In this document: one piece after another, positions 32,235 through 32,314 of the stretch | Layout of the letters: each line of letters opens with the position of its first letter | How positions within the stretch are numbered: the stretch's first letter is position 1 | From: Candidatus Melainabacteria bacterium | GTDB taxonomy: Bacteria > Cyanobacteriota > Vampirovibrionia > Obscuribacterales > Obscuribacteraceae | Length of the DNA: 32,314 nt | Reading direction: 5' to 3' | Assembly (NCBI GenBank): GCA_012965515.1 | Contig: DTSE01000227.1 | Coordinates: forward strand, 1-32,314 | Translations under genes and position numbers: made by a program | The notes under the pieces: model-generated | Database searches by the model: none | The model's input: only the letters and a program-made list of their open reading frames with translations | What the model was told of the DNA's origin: nothing

Positions 32235-32314
32235 GATTGACTGGGACATTTTTCAAAGGAGTTTTGGCGACAGTATTATCCACTCCGTGCACCGCGCCTG
32301 CATTGGGCCCAGCT
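32235..32314 (+). repeat. 80-bp exact direct repeat, copy 2 (window end, probably artefact)
   Basis: The final 80 bases copy 29269-29348 exactly and end at the window edge. Immediately to the left is the roadblock-protein repeat region, on the opposite coding strand. In the roadblock frame the segment brings a stop (32276-32278). The simplest reading is a false join or graph overlap at a contig end that lies in a repeated gene, rather than a real gene fragment. Confidence 0.85.

Noticed and set aside
32235-32314. Genuine second dsbD gene fragment or mobile duplication
   Set aside because: Identity is perfect, it stops exactly at the sequence edge and it breaks the roadblock frame; an assembly artefact is simpler, though only read data can settle it.

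Overview
The window looks like chromosomal DNA of a diderm, free-living bacterium rich in eukaryotic-type signalling genes. It carries a tripartite-type RND pump, a lipoprotein, a quinone-type dihydroorotate dehydrogenase, a DsbD/ScsB-type thiol transporter, three large transmembrane Ser/Thr kinases and a roadblock/LC7 protein. This mix, with moderate GC and many TTG/GTG starts, fits Vampirovibrionia/Melainabacteria of the Obscuribacterales type, but Planctomycetes, Myxococcota or Acidobacteriota cannot be excluded by eye. No rRNA, tRNA, transposase or CRISPR was seen.

Layout: 1-1737 holds the end of an unknown gene and a lipoprotein with a DUF2314-like C-terminus. 1789-3570 is a divergent azoreductase / AraC regulator pair with a NemR-like TetR-type operator between them. 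3572-5773 is a Ser/Thr kinase with an LRR-like outer domain, followed by a small secreted TPR protein (6066-6488). 6593-13044 is a probable operon: tetR, RND adaptor, RND pump, secreted protein A. 12109-18903 contains a duplicated two-gene module: secreted protein A facing a zinc-ribbon/kinase/TM/TPR protein, then secreted protein B facing a second such kinase. 19056-20210 is pyrD, with an unexpected Cys at the catalytic-base position. 20270-26416 (minus strand) is a tight three-gene operon: two paralogous GT-C glycosyltransferases and an AI-2E-type transporter. 26714-30164 is a GH1 glycosidase followed by a DsbD/ScsB protein. After a hairpin-rich repeat region comes a PrxQ/Bcp peroxiredoxin (minus). 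The right end is a roadblock/LC7 gene whose N-terminal part is built of tandem 92-residue repeats.

The most striking biology is the duplicated convergent pair of a secreted ~310-residue protein and a transmembrane kinase with a TPR-like outer domain. It may be an undescribed envelope-sensing or partner system, and one copy of the secreted protein sits in the RND-pump operon. The most important caution is at the right edge: the last 80 bases are an exact copy of an internal piece of the dsbD-like gene and interrupt the roadblock repeats. This looks like a chimeric or assembly-graph end rather than true sequence.
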